Below, in pieces: positions 34,329 through 43,319 of a DNA stretch of 64,000 bases; the stretch's first letter is position 1; each line of letters starts with the position of its first letter. Where the stretch lies: the NCBI RefSeq assembly GCF_900129215.1, contig NZ_FQUQ01000004.1, positions 372,001 through 436,000 of the forward strand. The letters are read 5' to 3'. Below the pieces are notes generated by a model. It searched no databases. It saw only the letters and a list, made by a program, of their open reading frames with translations, and was not told the DNA's origin. A program made the translations under genes and the position numbers. The DNA comes from Pedobacter caeni. GTDB lineage: Bacteria; Bacteroidota; Bacteroidia; Sphingobacteriales; Sphingobacteriaceae.

Positions 34329-35831
34329 ATGGAAAACAACACGAACAAGCGCAAACTAACGACTGCCTCCGGCAGGCCTTATGCTGAGCATGAAAACACA
34401 CAATCTGTAGGAAGCAGAGGACCTTTATTACTTCAGGACTTTATCCTTCATGAGAAAATGGCTCATTTTAACCGTGAAAGAATCCCTGAACGTGTAGTCC
34501 ACGCAAAAGGTACCGGGGCCTATGGTACCTTCACGGTTACTCATGACATTACTAAATATACCAAAGCTAAAATCTTCGGTAAAATTGGCAACACCTGTAA
34601 AACATTTCTACGCTTCTCTACAGTAGGTGGAGAAAAAGGAAGTGCCGATTCTGAAAGAGACCCACGCGGTTTTGCCCTTAAATTTTATACAGAGGACGGA
34701 AACTGGGACCTTGTAGGTAACAACACTCCTATCTTCTTTATAAAAGACCCTAAAAAATTCAGTGATTTCATTCACACACAGAAAAGAGATCCAAGAACAA
34801 ACCTGAAAAGCCCAACCATGGTGTGGGACTTCTGGTCCTTAAATCCGGAAAGTTTACACCAGGTGGTGATCCTGATGTCAGATCGTGGAACTCCTTACTC
34901 TTACCGTCATATGGATGGTTTCGGAAGTCATACTTACTCTTTTATCAATAGTGAAAACGAGCGGGTATGGGTAAAATTCCATTTCAAGACCCAGCAGGGG
35001 ATTAAAAACTTCACTGGTCCGGAAGCCGATGCCATGCGTACTCAGGATATGGACCATTCTCAACGTGACCTTGTAGAGGCGATTGACCGTGGTGATTTCC
35101 CGAAATGGAATGTAAAGATCCAGGTGATGACGGAAGCGGAATCCAAAACTTTCAGATGGAACCCTTTTGACCTGACCAAAATATGGCCTCATGCAGAGTT
35201 TCCTTTGATTGATGTAGGTGTACTGGAATTAAACCAAATCCCTAAAAACTACTTCGCTCATGTGGAACAAGCTGCTTTTGCACCTTCCAACACCATAGAT
35301 GGAGTTGGTTATTCTCCGGATAAGATGCTTCAGGGACGGATATTGTCTTATGCTGATGCTCATCGTTACCGCTTAGGGGTAAACTACGAACAGATCCCTG
35401 TAAACAGCTGCCCGTTCCTGGTTGCCAATTACCACCGTGATGGACAAATGCGCATAGATGACAATGGAAACGACGATCCGAACTACTACCCTAACAGCTT
35501 TGGGGATGTCATTCCTGACGAAAGCTATAAAGAACCGGCATGGGAACTGGATTCAAATGTTGCAGACTGGTACGACAGAAATGCTGGTCCCGGCGACAAT
35601 GACCATTATACCCAGCCTGGAGACCTTTACCGCAAAGTATTGAGCCCGGAAGACAAAGTTAATCTGGTCAACAATATTGTAGGTTCAATGAGTGGCATCA
35701 CCGGTCCTAGAAAAGAACAGATCATCAATTTACAATTGTGTCATTTCTTCAGAGCAGACATTCAGCTTGGAATGGCCATTGCAAAAGGATTGGGTGTGGA
35801 TATAGATCAGGCTATGGTGAGCAAACACTAA
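34329..35831 (+). CDS. katA: Monofunctional haem catalase
   Basis: The 500-residue product from ATG 34329 breaks down hydrogen peroxide. Visible signatures are TTASGRPYAEHENTQSVGSR, the distal His region RIPERVVHAKGTGAYG, FLRFSTVGGEKGSADSERDP, and the haem-ligand Tyr region GRILSYADAHRYRLG. Size and sequence fit small-subunit clade 3 catalases. An in-frame extension upstream to 34275 lacks catalase similarity and was dropped. A strong terminator shared with the convergent proline dehydrogenase gene follows. Confidence 0.96.
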   Translation: MENNTNKRKLTTASGRPYAEHENTQSVGSRGPLLLQDFILHEKMAHFNRERIPERVVHAKGTGAYGTFTVTHDITKYTKAKIFGKIGNTCKTFLRFSTVGGEKGSADSERDPRGFALKFYTEDGNWDLVGNNTPIFFIKDPKKFSDFIHTQKRDPRTNLKSPTMVWDFWSLNPESLHQVVILMSDRGTPYSYRHMDGFGSHTYSFINSENERVWVKFHFKTQQGIKNFTGPEADAMRTQDMDHSQRDLVEAIDRGDFPKWNVKIQVMTEAESKTFRWNPFDLTKIWPHAEFPLIDVGVLELNQIPKNYFAHVEQAAFAPSNTIDGVGYSPDKMLQGRILSYADAHRYRLGVNYEQIPVNSCPFLVANYHRDGQMRIDDNGNDDPNYYPNSFGDVIPDESYKEPAWELDSNVADWYDRNAGPGDNDHYTQPGDLYRKVLSPEDKVNLVNNIVGSMSGITGPRKEQIINLQLCHFFRADIQLGMAIAKGLGVDIDQAMVSKH

Positions 35832-35843
35832 AATTACCCCATA

Positions 35844-35880
35844 AAAAAAGACCGGCCTGATGATCATGCCGGTCTTTTTT
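35844..35880. terminator. Bidirectional terminator katA / proline dehydrogenase
   Basis: AAAAAAGACCGGC at 35844-35856 pairs with GCCGGTCTTTTTT at 35868-35880, an A/T-flanked GC stem that works in both directions. Confidence 0.9.
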
Positions 35881-35894
35881 AATATCAAATGAGC

Positions 35895-37079
35895 TTATAA
35901 TTTTCTACGTTTCTTCTCTTTCATGATCAGGCCAAGCTCTCTGCTCGTTGCTCCCGCGATAGAAGTATTTTCCTGTGCTCTTCTGAAAAGATAAGGCATT
36001 ACTGCTTTTATCGGTCCGTAAGGAACATATTTAGCCACATTGTATCCTGCGTCAGATAAGTTAAAACTCAGGTTATCGCTCATACCCAGCAATTGTGCAA
36101 AATATACATGAGGGTGGTTATGGTCAATCTGGTGTTTGTCTAATAATTCGGCCAATACACGGCAGCTCTCTTCATTGTGCGTACCACATACGATCGCAAT
36201 TTCATCAATATGCGCCATACAATAGTTCAAAGATTCGTTATAGTCTATGTCTGAAGCTTCTTTTGTAGGTTGAATCGGAGATAAATAGCCCATTTCTTCG
36301 GCTCTTTTTCTTTCTTTCTCCATATAGGCTCCTCTTACCATTTTAACACCAAGGATATAACCGGAAGCTTTGGCAATGAGGTGATCTGCTTTTAAATCAG
36401 CCAGTTTATCATGACGGTACATCTGATAAGTATTATAAACGATGATCCTTTCTTTGTTAAACAGACGCATCATATCTACTGCCAGCTCATCAATGGTATC
36501 CTGGATCCAGGTTTCCTCTGCATCCACCATGATCGGTACATTTTTATCGAATGCCCTTCTGCAAATCTTTTCGCATCTGGCTTTTACCTTATCAAATTCA
36601 GCCTGTTCTGCTGCTGTTAATTCCTGTTTTGCATCCAGTTTCTCCAATAGCGCAAAGCGGCCAATTCCGGTCACCTTAAATACTGTGATCGGAATGCGTG
36701 GATCTCCTGCAGCTCTTTCTATGGTTCTGATGATCTCCTCGCAGGTGAAGTCGAATACAGATTCCTCTTCTTCCCCTTCTACAGAATAATCTAAAATGGT
36801 TCCTACATTACCTTTTGTCAGCTGCTGAATGGTGTGTTCGCATTCGGCAATCGTTTCTCCCCCGCAAAAATGTTTAAAGATGGTTGCCTTGATGATCGAT
36901 TTTATTGGCAGGCCTATATTCAGAAAAAAATTAGTGATTGGCGGGCCTACTTTTGTCAGAAAATTACTGCTGATTACTTTAAAAAGCCAATATCCGGCAT
37001 TTAGTTCTGAATTTGACTGGTTACGAAAAGCGATTTCAGTGTTGTCAAAGTTCAAGGTTTTTTTGGGGAAAGTTTCCAT
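35895..37079 (-). CDS. Proline dehydrogenase
   Basis: The 394-residue product fits monofunctional FAD-dependent proline dehydrogenases, which oxidise proline to 1-pyrroline-5-carboxylate. Diagnostic stretches are VFKVTGIGRFALLEKL, VDAEETWIQDTIDEL, YNTYQMYRHDKLADLKAD, KMVRGAYMEKERKRAEEMGY, ATHNE-like GTHNEESC, and the C-terminal YVPYGPIKAVMPYLFRRAQEN (R-x-x-E-N). It is encoded alone, without a P5C dehydrogenase domain. Confidence 0.94.
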   Translation of the reverse strand: METFPKKTLNFDNTEIAFRNQSNSELNAGYWLFKVISSNFLTKVGPPITNFFLNIGLPIKSIIKATIFKHFCGGETIAECEHTIQQLTKGNVGTILDYSVEGEEEESVFDFTCEEIIRTIERAAGDPRIPITVFKVTGIGRFALLEKLDAKQELTAAEQAEFDKVKARCEKICRRAFDKNVPIMVDAEETWIQDTIDELAVDMMRLFNKERIIVYNTYQMYRHDKLADLKADHLIAKASGYILGVKMVRGAYMEKERKRAEEMGYLSPIQPTKEASDIDYNESLNYCMAHIDEIAIVCGTHNEESCRVLAELLDKHQIDHNHPHVYFAQLLGMSDNLSFNLSDAGYNVAKYVPYGPIKAVMPYLFRRAQENTSIAGATSRELGLIMKEKKRRKL

Positions 37080-37176
37080 TTAATTCTTATGGTTAGTCAA
37101 ATTGCATGCAAAAGTATAAATTCCAAGGCTATCCATGGTAAAACACTTTATAAATAATTGTAAATTTGCTGGTATA

Positions 37177-37383
37177 ATGATAGAATTCAAATTAGAAGGT
37201 GAATTTATTCCCCTTATTCAGTTGCTAAAAGCAACTTCACTGGTACAAAGTGGCGGCGAAGCACAAACTGTTGTTGAAGACGGCCTGGTAAAATACAATG
37301 GTAAAGTTGACTTTCGTAAGAGACTGAAAGTTCGCGTTGGCGATGTAATTGATTTTATGGGACAAAAAATAACAGTAATCTAA
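37177..37383 (+). CDS. S4-domain RNA-binding protein (YbcJ-like)
   Basis: The 68-residue product is a minimal S4 domain: IPLIQLLKATSLVQSGGEAQ, then VEDGLVKYNGKVDFRKRLK, then VGDVIDF. It is like YbcJ/YaaA-type proteins that bind structured RNA or ribosomal particles. The ATG at 37177 is preferred to one at 37135 because it gives the family N-terminus. Its TAA is followed directly by the ATG of aroB, so the two are coupled. Confidence 0.85.
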   Translation: MIEFKLEGEFIPLIQLLKATSLVQSGGEAQTVVEDGLVKYNGKVDFRKRLKVRVGDVIDFMGQKITVI

Positions 37384-38448
37384 ATGAACGTAATAGAAAG
37401 TTCAGGCCATCGCATTCATTTTGAATCAGAACTTGCGCCATTAGCAGAAATCATAGAAAATGGCAAATACAGTAAAGTATTTGTCTTTGTAGACCGCAAT
37501 ACTTCCGAATTTTGCCTGCCTTTCTTTCAGGAAATGCTTGGAGATTTTACAGGATTTGACCTGATTGAAACTGATCCGGGAGAAGAAAACAAGAACATTG
37601 ATTTTTGTATTGGTATATGGAAGACCTTACTTGATTTTGAAGCAGACCGCAAATGTCTGATGATCAATCTGGGTGGAGGTGTCATTACTGATATGGGAGG
37701 ATTTATTGCATCAACTTATAAACGCGGCATTGATTTCATCAATATTCCAACCACCCTTTTATCTCAGGTAGATGCTTCTGTAGGGGGCAAAACCGGAATC
37801 GATATCGATAATGTAAAGAATATGGTGGGTACTTTTGCGCTTCCACAGGCGGTATTTATAGAAAGCTCTTTCTTAAACACCCTGCCTGAAAGAGAATTAC
37901 TTTCCGGATTTGCAGAAATGATCAAACATGGTCTGATTGTAGACGGGACTTATTACAATGACCTGAAAGCTGCCGACTATAAACACATCCAACCCATCGC
38001 CATTCATCGTTCTGTAGAGATCAAAAACGAAGTGGTCACAGAAGATCCTCAGGAAAAAGGAAGACGTAAGATCTTAAACTTTGGTCATACCATCGGCCAT
38101 GCCGTAGAAAGCTACTCCTTAATCAATGACAAAGCTCCTCTGACTCATGGGGAAGCAATTGCCATAGGAATGATCTGTGAAGCCTTTTTATCAGTGAGCA
38201 ATAACACGCTGAGTCAGGAAGAACTGGAAGACATTACCAGGTATATTTTGAGTCTTTACCCTGCTTATGAGATCAAAAGCAAGAGCTTTACAGATCTTTT
38301 AGGCTTCATGCAAAGCGATAAAAAGAATGAACACGGACAAATTCTGTTCTCATTACTGAACAAAATCGGAGCCTGTGATTACAATTGTATCGTGACGGAG
38401 AAGGATATCCTGGAGAGTTTAAACTATTACAACAATCAGGTTAAATAG
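37384..38448 (+). CDS. aroB: 3-dehydroquinate synthase
   Basis: The 354-residue product catalyses the second step of the shikimate pathway, DAHP to 3-dehydroquinate, using NAD and a divalent metal. Visible signatures are NLGGGVITDMGGFIASTYKR, FINIPTTLLSQVDASVGGKT, metal-binding GFAEMIKHG, LNFGHTIGHAVES and LTHGEAIAIGM. It follows the S4 gene without a gap and precedes the attenuated aromatic operon by 400 bp. Confidence 0.97.
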   Translation: MNVIESSGHRIHFESELAPLAEIIENGKYSKVFVFVDRNTSEFCLPFFQEMLGDFTGFDLIETDPGEENKNIDFCIGIWKTLLDFEADRKCLMINLGGGVITDMGGFIASTYKRGIDFINIPTTLLSQVDASVGGKTGIDIDNVKNMVGTFALPQAVFIESSFLNTLPERELLSGFAEMIKHGLIVDGTYYNDLKAADYKHIQPIAIHRSVEIKNEVVTEDPQEKGRRKILNFGHTIGHAVESYSLINDKAPLTHGEAIAIGMICEAFLSVSNNTLSQEELEDITRYILSLYPAYEIKSKSFTDLLGFMQSDKKNEHGQILFSLLNKIGACDYNCIVTEKDILESLNYYNNQVK

Positions 38449-38578
38449 TACTGCCAAGGGATTTAGCACTAAATTTTAGCAATAAAATAAACAGCAGAAA
38501 ACCCCTGCAAGTACCTAATGTTTTGTTGTACAGGGATTCACAGCTTTGGGACAATAAATAATTTTTTTTATTAAAGTA

Positions 38579-38608
38579 TTGACAAATTAAATTTTGTTAG
38601 TACATTTG
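38579..38608 (+). promoter_or_regulatory. Bacteroidota consensus promoter of the aromatic operon
   Basis: TTG at 38579-38581 and TACATTTG at 38601-38608 (matching TAnnTTTG) are 19 bases apart, the known spacing of the Bacteroidota housekeeping promoter. Transcription would begin near 38614, about 23 bases before the leader-peptide ATG. Confidence 0.75.
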
Positions 38609-38636
38609 GCAAAACGAAAAACGAAAAAACAATCGA

Positions 38637-38699
38637 ATGAAAAATGTTACTACATATTGGTTTGGCTACTTTTACTACTTTAGTAAGAGCCGGGACTGA
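38637..38699 (+). CDS. Aromatic leader peptide (20 residues)
   Basis: The short ORF reads MKNVTTYWFGYFYYFSKSRD. Eight of nine consecutive residues (YWFGYFYYF) are Tyr, Phe or Trp: three Phe, three Tyr plus an earlier-placed Tyr, and one Trp. It starts about 23 bases after the predicted transcription start and precedes a terminator and the aromatic synthesis genes. This is the standard design of a ribosome-mediated attenuation leader: when charged tRNA-Phe, Tyr or Trp is scarce the ribosome stalls here. Its last codons (AGC CGG GAC TGA) form the antiterminator arm. Confidence 0.9.
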   Translation: MKNVTTYWFGYFYYFSKSRD

Positions 38700-38766
38700 T
38701 ATGCAACATAAATCATAAGATAAAAGTGTATATGAAAAGTCCCGGCCTAAAGCCGGGACTTTTTTT
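38688..38766 (+). promoter_or_regulatory. Transcription attenuator: antiterminator and terminator
   Basis: GCCGGGACT occurs twice, at 38689-38697 (end of the leader ORF) and at 38752-38760. AGTCCCGGC at 38738-38746 can pair with either. Pairing with the second copy gives a terminator with a 5-base loop followed by a T-run to 38766; pairing with the first copy blocks it. A ribosome finishing the leader would cover the first copy and allow termination. A ribosome stalled on the aromatic codons would leave it free and permit read-through into pheA. Confidence 0.88.
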
Positions 38767-38850
38767 GTTTAATGCAAAAACCGAGACCTGCAGAAGTTCA
38801 AAAAACAAGCCTTCCGCAAGCTTCATGACCATAGAAACTCAATAGCTAAA

Positions 38851-39687
38851 ATGAAACAGAAAAAAACAAGAGTAGCGATTCAAGGTATTAAAGCGTCATT
38901 TCACGAAGAAGCCGCTTTCAAATTCTTCGGAAAAGACATTGAAACCATAGAATGTAATTCCTTCAAACAGACTTGCGAGAGCCTGGAGAATAAGGAATCT
39001 GACTTTGTGATCATGGCTATTGAAAATTCTATTGCAGGCAGCCTTTTACCCAACTACACTTTGATTCGTGAATACAATTTCGCAGTTGTAGGAGAAGTTT
39101 ATCTGCCTATCCAGTTGCACCTGATGGCTTTGCCAGGAGTGAAATTTGAGGACATTAAGTATGCCACCTCCCACCCTATTGCGATCCGCCAGTGCGTAGA
39201 TTTTTTCGATGATTTCCCGCACATTCAGGTGATTGAAAGTAACGATACCGCAGCTTGTGCAAAACGCATTAAAGAAGAACAATTAACAGATACAGTGGCC
39301 ATTGCAAACACGCTGGCTGCAGAATTATACGGATTAAATATCATCGAAAGAAGAATTGAGTCCAACAAAAAGAACTATACCCGTTTCCTTGTGCTTAGAA
39401 AAGATAAAACAGAAGAACTTCAGGACATCAATAAAGCCTCAATTTGTTTCCAGGTAGGAAACCATGTAGGTGCACTTTCCAAAGTGCTCAACATCTTCGC
39501 CGAACAGGAGGTGAATTTAACAAAGATCCAGAGTATGCCTGTTCTGGGAAAAAGAAACGAGTATTACTTCTACGTAGATATGGAATGGAATAACATGGAA
39601 CAATACGATAAAGCCATCCGACAGACCTTAAAATACACGGTAAACTTCAACATTCTGGGAGAATACCAGAAAAACGATAAAGTATAA
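38851..39687 (+). CDS. pheA: Prephenate dehydratase with ACT domain
   Basis: The 278-residue product converts prephenate to phenylpyruvate. The N-terminal dehydratase shows VAIQGIKASFHEEAAFKFFG, VMAIENSIAGSL and the catalytic Thr-Arg-Phe (KNYTRFLVL). The C-terminal ACT domain (HVGALSKVLNIFAEQEVNLT, about 205-224) would bind phenylalanine for feedback inhibition. It is the first structural gene after the attenuator, which fits control by phenylalanine supply. Confidence 0.95.
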   Translation: MKQKKTRVAIQGIKASFHEEAAFKFFGKDIETIECNSFKQTCESLENKESDFVIMAIENSIAGSLLPNYTLIREYNFAVVGEVYLPIQLHLMALPGVKFEDIKYATSHPIAIRQCVDFFDDFPHIQVIESNDTAACAKRIKEEQLTDTVAIANTLAAELYGLNIIERRIESNKKNYTRFLVLRKDKTEELQDINKASICFQVGNHVGALSKVLNIFAEQEVNLTKIQSMPVLGKRNEYYFYVDMEWNNMEQYDKAIRQTLKYTVNFNILGEYQKNDKV

Positions 39688-39734
39688 AAGATAAAACACC
39701 TTCATAAAACATACAAAAATTAAACCCCAAAAAA

Positions 39735-40874
39735 ATGAAATTACAATTGAACATCCAGCCATTAAATACCTGGCTTAACACCAACAACGAGCCATTGATC
39801 ATCTCAGGACCATGCAGTGCAGAAACTGAGGAACAACTATTAACTACTGCACATTTATTGGCTGCAACCGGAAAAGTATCGGTTCTGAGAGCTGGTATCT
39901 GGAAGCCACGTACCCGTCCGGGAGAGTTCGAAGGTATTGGCAGCATCGGATTAGAATGGTTGAAAAGAGCAAAAGCAGAAACAGGATTACCAACTGCTGT
40001 TGAGGTTGCAAATGCGAAACACGTTGAAGAAGCTTTAGCTGCTGGTGTAGATATCCTATGGATTGGTGCACGTTCGACTGTAAATCCGTTCACAGTTCAG
40101 GAAATTGCTGATGCTTTAAAAGGTGTTGACATTCCGGTATTGGTTAAAAACCCGGTAAACCCTGATCTTCAGTTATGGGTTGGTGCATTAGAGCGTATCA
40201 ATGGTGCAGGAATCACCAAATTAGGAGCGATCCACCGTGGTTTCTCTTCATTCGAGAAAAGCTCTTTCCGTAATGAACCAATGTGGGAACTTGCCATTCA
40301 ATTGAAAACTTTATGTCCTGATCTTCCGATCATCAATGATCCAAGTCATATCTGCGGTAACCGCGAACTGATTCCTTACATTTCTCAAAAAGCACTGGAT
40401 TTAGACATGCAAGGTCTGATGATCGAATCACATGTTGATCCTTCAGTAGCCTGGACAGATGCAAAACAACAGGTAACGCCTGCTGCTTTAAGCGAATTGG
40501 TAGAGCGTTTAACGGTACGTGAACCAGAATCTCAAAACGAAGCTTTTGTAGATCAACTGGCTGATTTACGTAAGCAAATTGATAAAATTGATGATCAGTT
40601 GTTGCAAAAACTAGGTGAGCGTATGGCCATCGTAGGCAAAATTGGTGAGTTCAAACGCGATAACCAGGTAACGATTTTACAGGTAAACCGTTGGGATGCG
40701 ATCATGAACAAAGGAATTTCCTTTGCTAAAGCTTTAAAATTAGACTTAAACTTTACGGAGAAATTCTTAGAATTGGTTCACGGTGAGTCTATCCGCAAAC
40801 AAACAGAAATTATGAATGCAGGCAAAGCAGAAAAAGGCATTGCAGCAGAAACACATACAGAAGTTAAATCTTAA
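39735..40874 (+). CDS. Bifunctional DAHP synthase / chorismate mutase
   Basis: The 379-residue product has an N-terminal DAHP synthase (about 1-265: SGPCSAETEEQ, LRAGIWKPRTRPGEFEGIG, NPVNPDLQLW, INDPSHICGNR) and a C-terminal AroQ-type chorismate mutase (about 280-365: LRKQIDKIDDQLLQKLGERM, IGEFKRDN). The fusion is usual in Bacteroidota; the mutase domain can confer feedback control by prephenate or chorismate. It supplies both the entry step and the branch step toward Phe and Tyr. Confidence 0.96.
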   Translation: MKLQLNIQPLNTWLNTNNEPLIISGPCSAETEEQLLTTAHLLAATGKVSVLRAGIWKPRTRPGEFEGIGSIGLEWLKRAKAETGLPTAVEVANAKHVEEALAAGVDILWIGARSTVNPFTVQEIADALKGVDIPVLVKNPVNPDLQLWVGALERINGAGITKLGAIHRGFSSFEKSSFRNEPMWELAIQLKTLCPDLPIINDPSHICGNRELIPYISQKALDLDMQGLMIESHVDPSVAWTDAKQQVTPAALSELVERLTVREPESQNEAFVDQLADLRKQIDKIDDQLLQKLGERMAIVGKIGEFKRDNQVTILQVNRWDAIMNKGISFAKALKLDLNFTEKFLELVHGESIRKQTEIMNAGKAEKGIAAETHTEVKS

Positions 40875-40876
40875 TA

Positions 40877-42130
40877 ATGAGTAAGCATGCACTTGTTTCT
40901 TTTACGGGAAACACAAAAATCCATACAGAGATCGCGCTTACGGGCTCTAAAAGCGAGTGCAACAGGGCATTAATCATTAGTGCTGCAAGCAAGGGGACAG
41001 TAAAAGTAGACAATATGTCTATCGCAGCGGACTCCGTTACGCTTGACCGCATTTTAAAACAGATTTCCAGCACAGCTCCACATCAGCAAACCGTTGATGT
41101 GGGCCCTGCCGGTACGGCCATGCGCTTCTTAACCGCTTACCTCCCTACCCTTCCGGGTAATTTTTTACTGACAGGAACGGAACGGATGAAACAACGTCCG
41201 ATCGGGATCCTTGCTGAGGCTTTAAAAACAATCGGTGCAGAAATCAGCTATGCAGAAAAGGAGGGTTTTCCTCCATTGAGCATTACCGGTCCACTGCCTC
41301 AAAGCAAAGGGACGGTTAAAATCAAAGGCGACATCAGCAGTCAGTATATTTCTGCGTTATTGATGATCGCCCCTACATTGGAGCAAGGTTTAACCTTACA
41401 GATCGAAGGAGAATTAACCTCTCTTCCTTATGTAAATATGACCCTGAATATGCTGGAAGAAGCAGGAATCAGTCATAACTGGGATGGCAATAACATCAGC
41501 ATCAAACCGCAGCCTTTCAAAGCAGCAACGCTGGTGGTAGAGCCCGACTGGAGTGCGGCATCTTACTGGTACAGCATCGCATGTTTAGCAAATGAAGCAG
41601 AAATTTCTTTACCCTATTTAAAGGAACAAAGTTTACAGGGAGACAGCAGAATCCGGTCTATCATGACTGCATTCGGTGTGCAAACTGCAACCACAGCTAC
41701 AGGAATTACCTTAAGCTCCTCAACCACTGATTTTACTGATGCCATTTTAGATTTAAAAGATTGCCCGGATCTGGCACAGACCATTATCGTATGTGCTGCC
41801 GCTTTAAAGAAAAACCTTTCCTTTACCGGACTGGAAACTTTAAAGATTAAAGAAACCGACCGCATTAAAGCTTTACAAAATGAACTCGCCAAAATTGGTG
41901 TAACTTTAACTGAGGATAACCTCGTTTACACGTTAAATTGTGATGGGCTTCATTTCCCTGATCGTGTGACTTTTGGTACATATGAAGATCACCGCATGGC
42001 GATGGCATTTGCACCGCTTAGTCTCCTGATTAAAGAAGTGGTATTGGAGGAAATGGATGTAGTAGAGAAATCTTACCCTGACTTCTGGAAAGACCTGAGC
42101 AAAGCAGGATTTACAGTGGCAGCGATTTAA
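40877..42130 (+). CDS. aroA: 3-phosphoshikimate 1-carboxyvinyltransferase
   Basis: The 417-residue product (EPSP synthase) joins shikimate 3-phosphate and PEP. Signatures are LTGSKSECNRALIISA, GPAGTAMRFLTAYLP, GDISSQYISALLM, LKIKETDRI and YEDHRMAMAFAPL. Several positions (for example GTAMRF instead of GTTMRL) follow the diverged Bacteroidota form. The ATG is 2 bp after the upstream stop, so translation is probably coupled. Confidence 0.96.
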   Translation: MSKHALVSFTGNTKIHTEIALTGSKSECNRALIISAASKGTVKVDNMSIAADSVTLDRILKQISSTAPHQQTVDVGPAGTAMRFLTAYLPTLPGNFLLTGTERMKQRPIGILAEALKTIGAEISYAEKEGFPPLSITGPLPQSKGTVKIKGDISSQYISALLMIAPTLEQGLTLQIEGELTSLPYVNMTLNMLEEAGISHNWDGNNISIKPQPFKAATLVVEPDWSAASYWYSIACLANEAEISLPYLKEQSLQGDSRIRSIMTAFGVQTATTATGITLSSSTTDFTDAILDLKDCPDLAQTIIVCAAALKKNLSFTGLETLKIKETDRIKALQNELAKIGVTLTEDNLVYTLNCDGLHFPDRVTFGTYEDHRMAMAFAPLSLLIKEVVLEEMDVVEKSYPDFWKDLSKAGFTVAAI

Positions 42131-42153
42131 ATTAACTTATAAAACTAACAAAA

Positions 42154-43248
42154 ATGGCAGGTAATACATTCGGACAACTATTTCGCATCAGCACCTTTGG
42201 CGAATCCCACGGTGCAGCTATTGGTGTTATATTAGATGGTTGTCCGGCACAATTGCCAATTGACCTGGATTTTATCCAGTCTGAATTGGATAAACGCAGG
42301 CCAGGGCAGTCAAAAATCACTACTCAAAGGAAGGAAAGTGATACTGTTCAGATCCTTTCAGGAACTTTTGAAGGTAAAAGCACAGGTACTCCTATTGCCA
42401 TGCTGATCCCTAATGAAGACCAAAGAAGTAAGGATTACAGTCATAATACAGATGTTTACCGTCCTTCGCATGCAGATTATACTTATGATGCAAAGTATGG
42501 CATCCGTGATCACCGTGGTGGTGGCCGTTCCTCTGCAAGAGAAACTGCTGCCCGCGTTGCTGCAGGGGCCATTGCCAAATTGCTGTTAAAGCACCATGGC
42601 ATAGAAATTTTCGCCCATGTTTCTGCCGTAGGAAAAATCAACGCACCTAACCTGGAATCGTCCTTAACTGTAGATCAGTTATTGGAGATCAGGGAAGAGA
42701 ATATTGTCCGCTGTGCAGATCCTGCAACGGCAAGAGAGATGATTGAATGTATTGATGGCATCAGAAAAGACGGAGATACTATTGGTGGTAAGGTCAGCTG
42801 TATCATCAGAAACTGTCCTGTAGGCCTTGGTGAACCCGTATTTGATAAATTACATGCAGATTTAGGTAAGGCCATGCTCAGCATCAATGCCGTTCATGGT
42901 TTTGAATACGGATCCGGTTTTAGCGGAAGCGAAATGAGAGGTTCTGAACATAACGACATCTTTATTCCGGGAGATGATGCCCCTAAAACCTTAACGAATT
43001 TCTCCGGAGGAATCCAGGGAGGTATCTCTAATGGGATGGAAATCAATTTTACTGTTGCATTTAAGCCTGTAGCAACGATCATGCACAACCAACAAACGAT
43101 CAATGCAGCCGGTGAGGCCGCAGAGATTAAAGGGAAGGGCCGTCATGATCCATGTGTGGTGCCGCGTGCGGTAGTTATCGTGGAAGCCATGGCTGCTTTG
43201 GTACTGGCTGACCAGTTGCTTAGAAATAAGAGCAGCAAGTTGGATTAG
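42154..43248 (+). CDS. aroC: Chorismate synthase
   Basis: The 364-residue product makes chorismate from EPSP with reduced FMN. All three family signatures are present: FGESHGAAIGVILDGCPA near the N-terminus, GIRDHRGGGRSSARETAAR (about 114-132), and KGRHDPCVVPRAVVIVEAM near the C-terminus. It is the last gene of the attenuated aromatic operon and is followed by a strong terminator. Confidence 0.97.
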   Translation: MAGNTFGQLFRISTFGESHGAAIGVILDGCPAQLPIDLDFIQSELDKRRPGQSKITTQRKESDTVQILSGTFEGKSTGTPIAMLIPNEDQRSKDYSHNTDVYRPSHADYTYDAKYGIRDHRGGGRSSARETAARVAAGAIAKLLLKHHGIEIFAHVSAVGKINAPNLESSLTVDQLLEIREENIVRCADPATAREMIECIDGIRKDGDTIGGKVSCIIRNCPVGLGEPVFDKLHADLGKAMLSINAVHGFEYGSGFSGSEMRGSEHNDIFIPGDDAPKTLTNFSGGIQGGISNGMEINFTVAFKPVATIMHNQQTINAAGEAAEIKGKGRHDPCVVPRAVVIVEAMAALVLADQLLRNKSSKLD

Positions 43249-43265
43249 CAGAGATCTTAATTGTA

Positions 43266-43303
43266 TAAAAAAAGGTGTTCCATTTATGGAACACCTTTTT
43301 TTA
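43266..43303. terminator. Bidirectional terminator aroC / E1 gene
   Basis: AAAAAAAGGTGTTCCA pairs with TGGAACACCTTTTTTT across a short loop between two convergent genes. Confidence 0.88.
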
Positions 43304-43319
43304 TGTGGTATGTTTTTGA

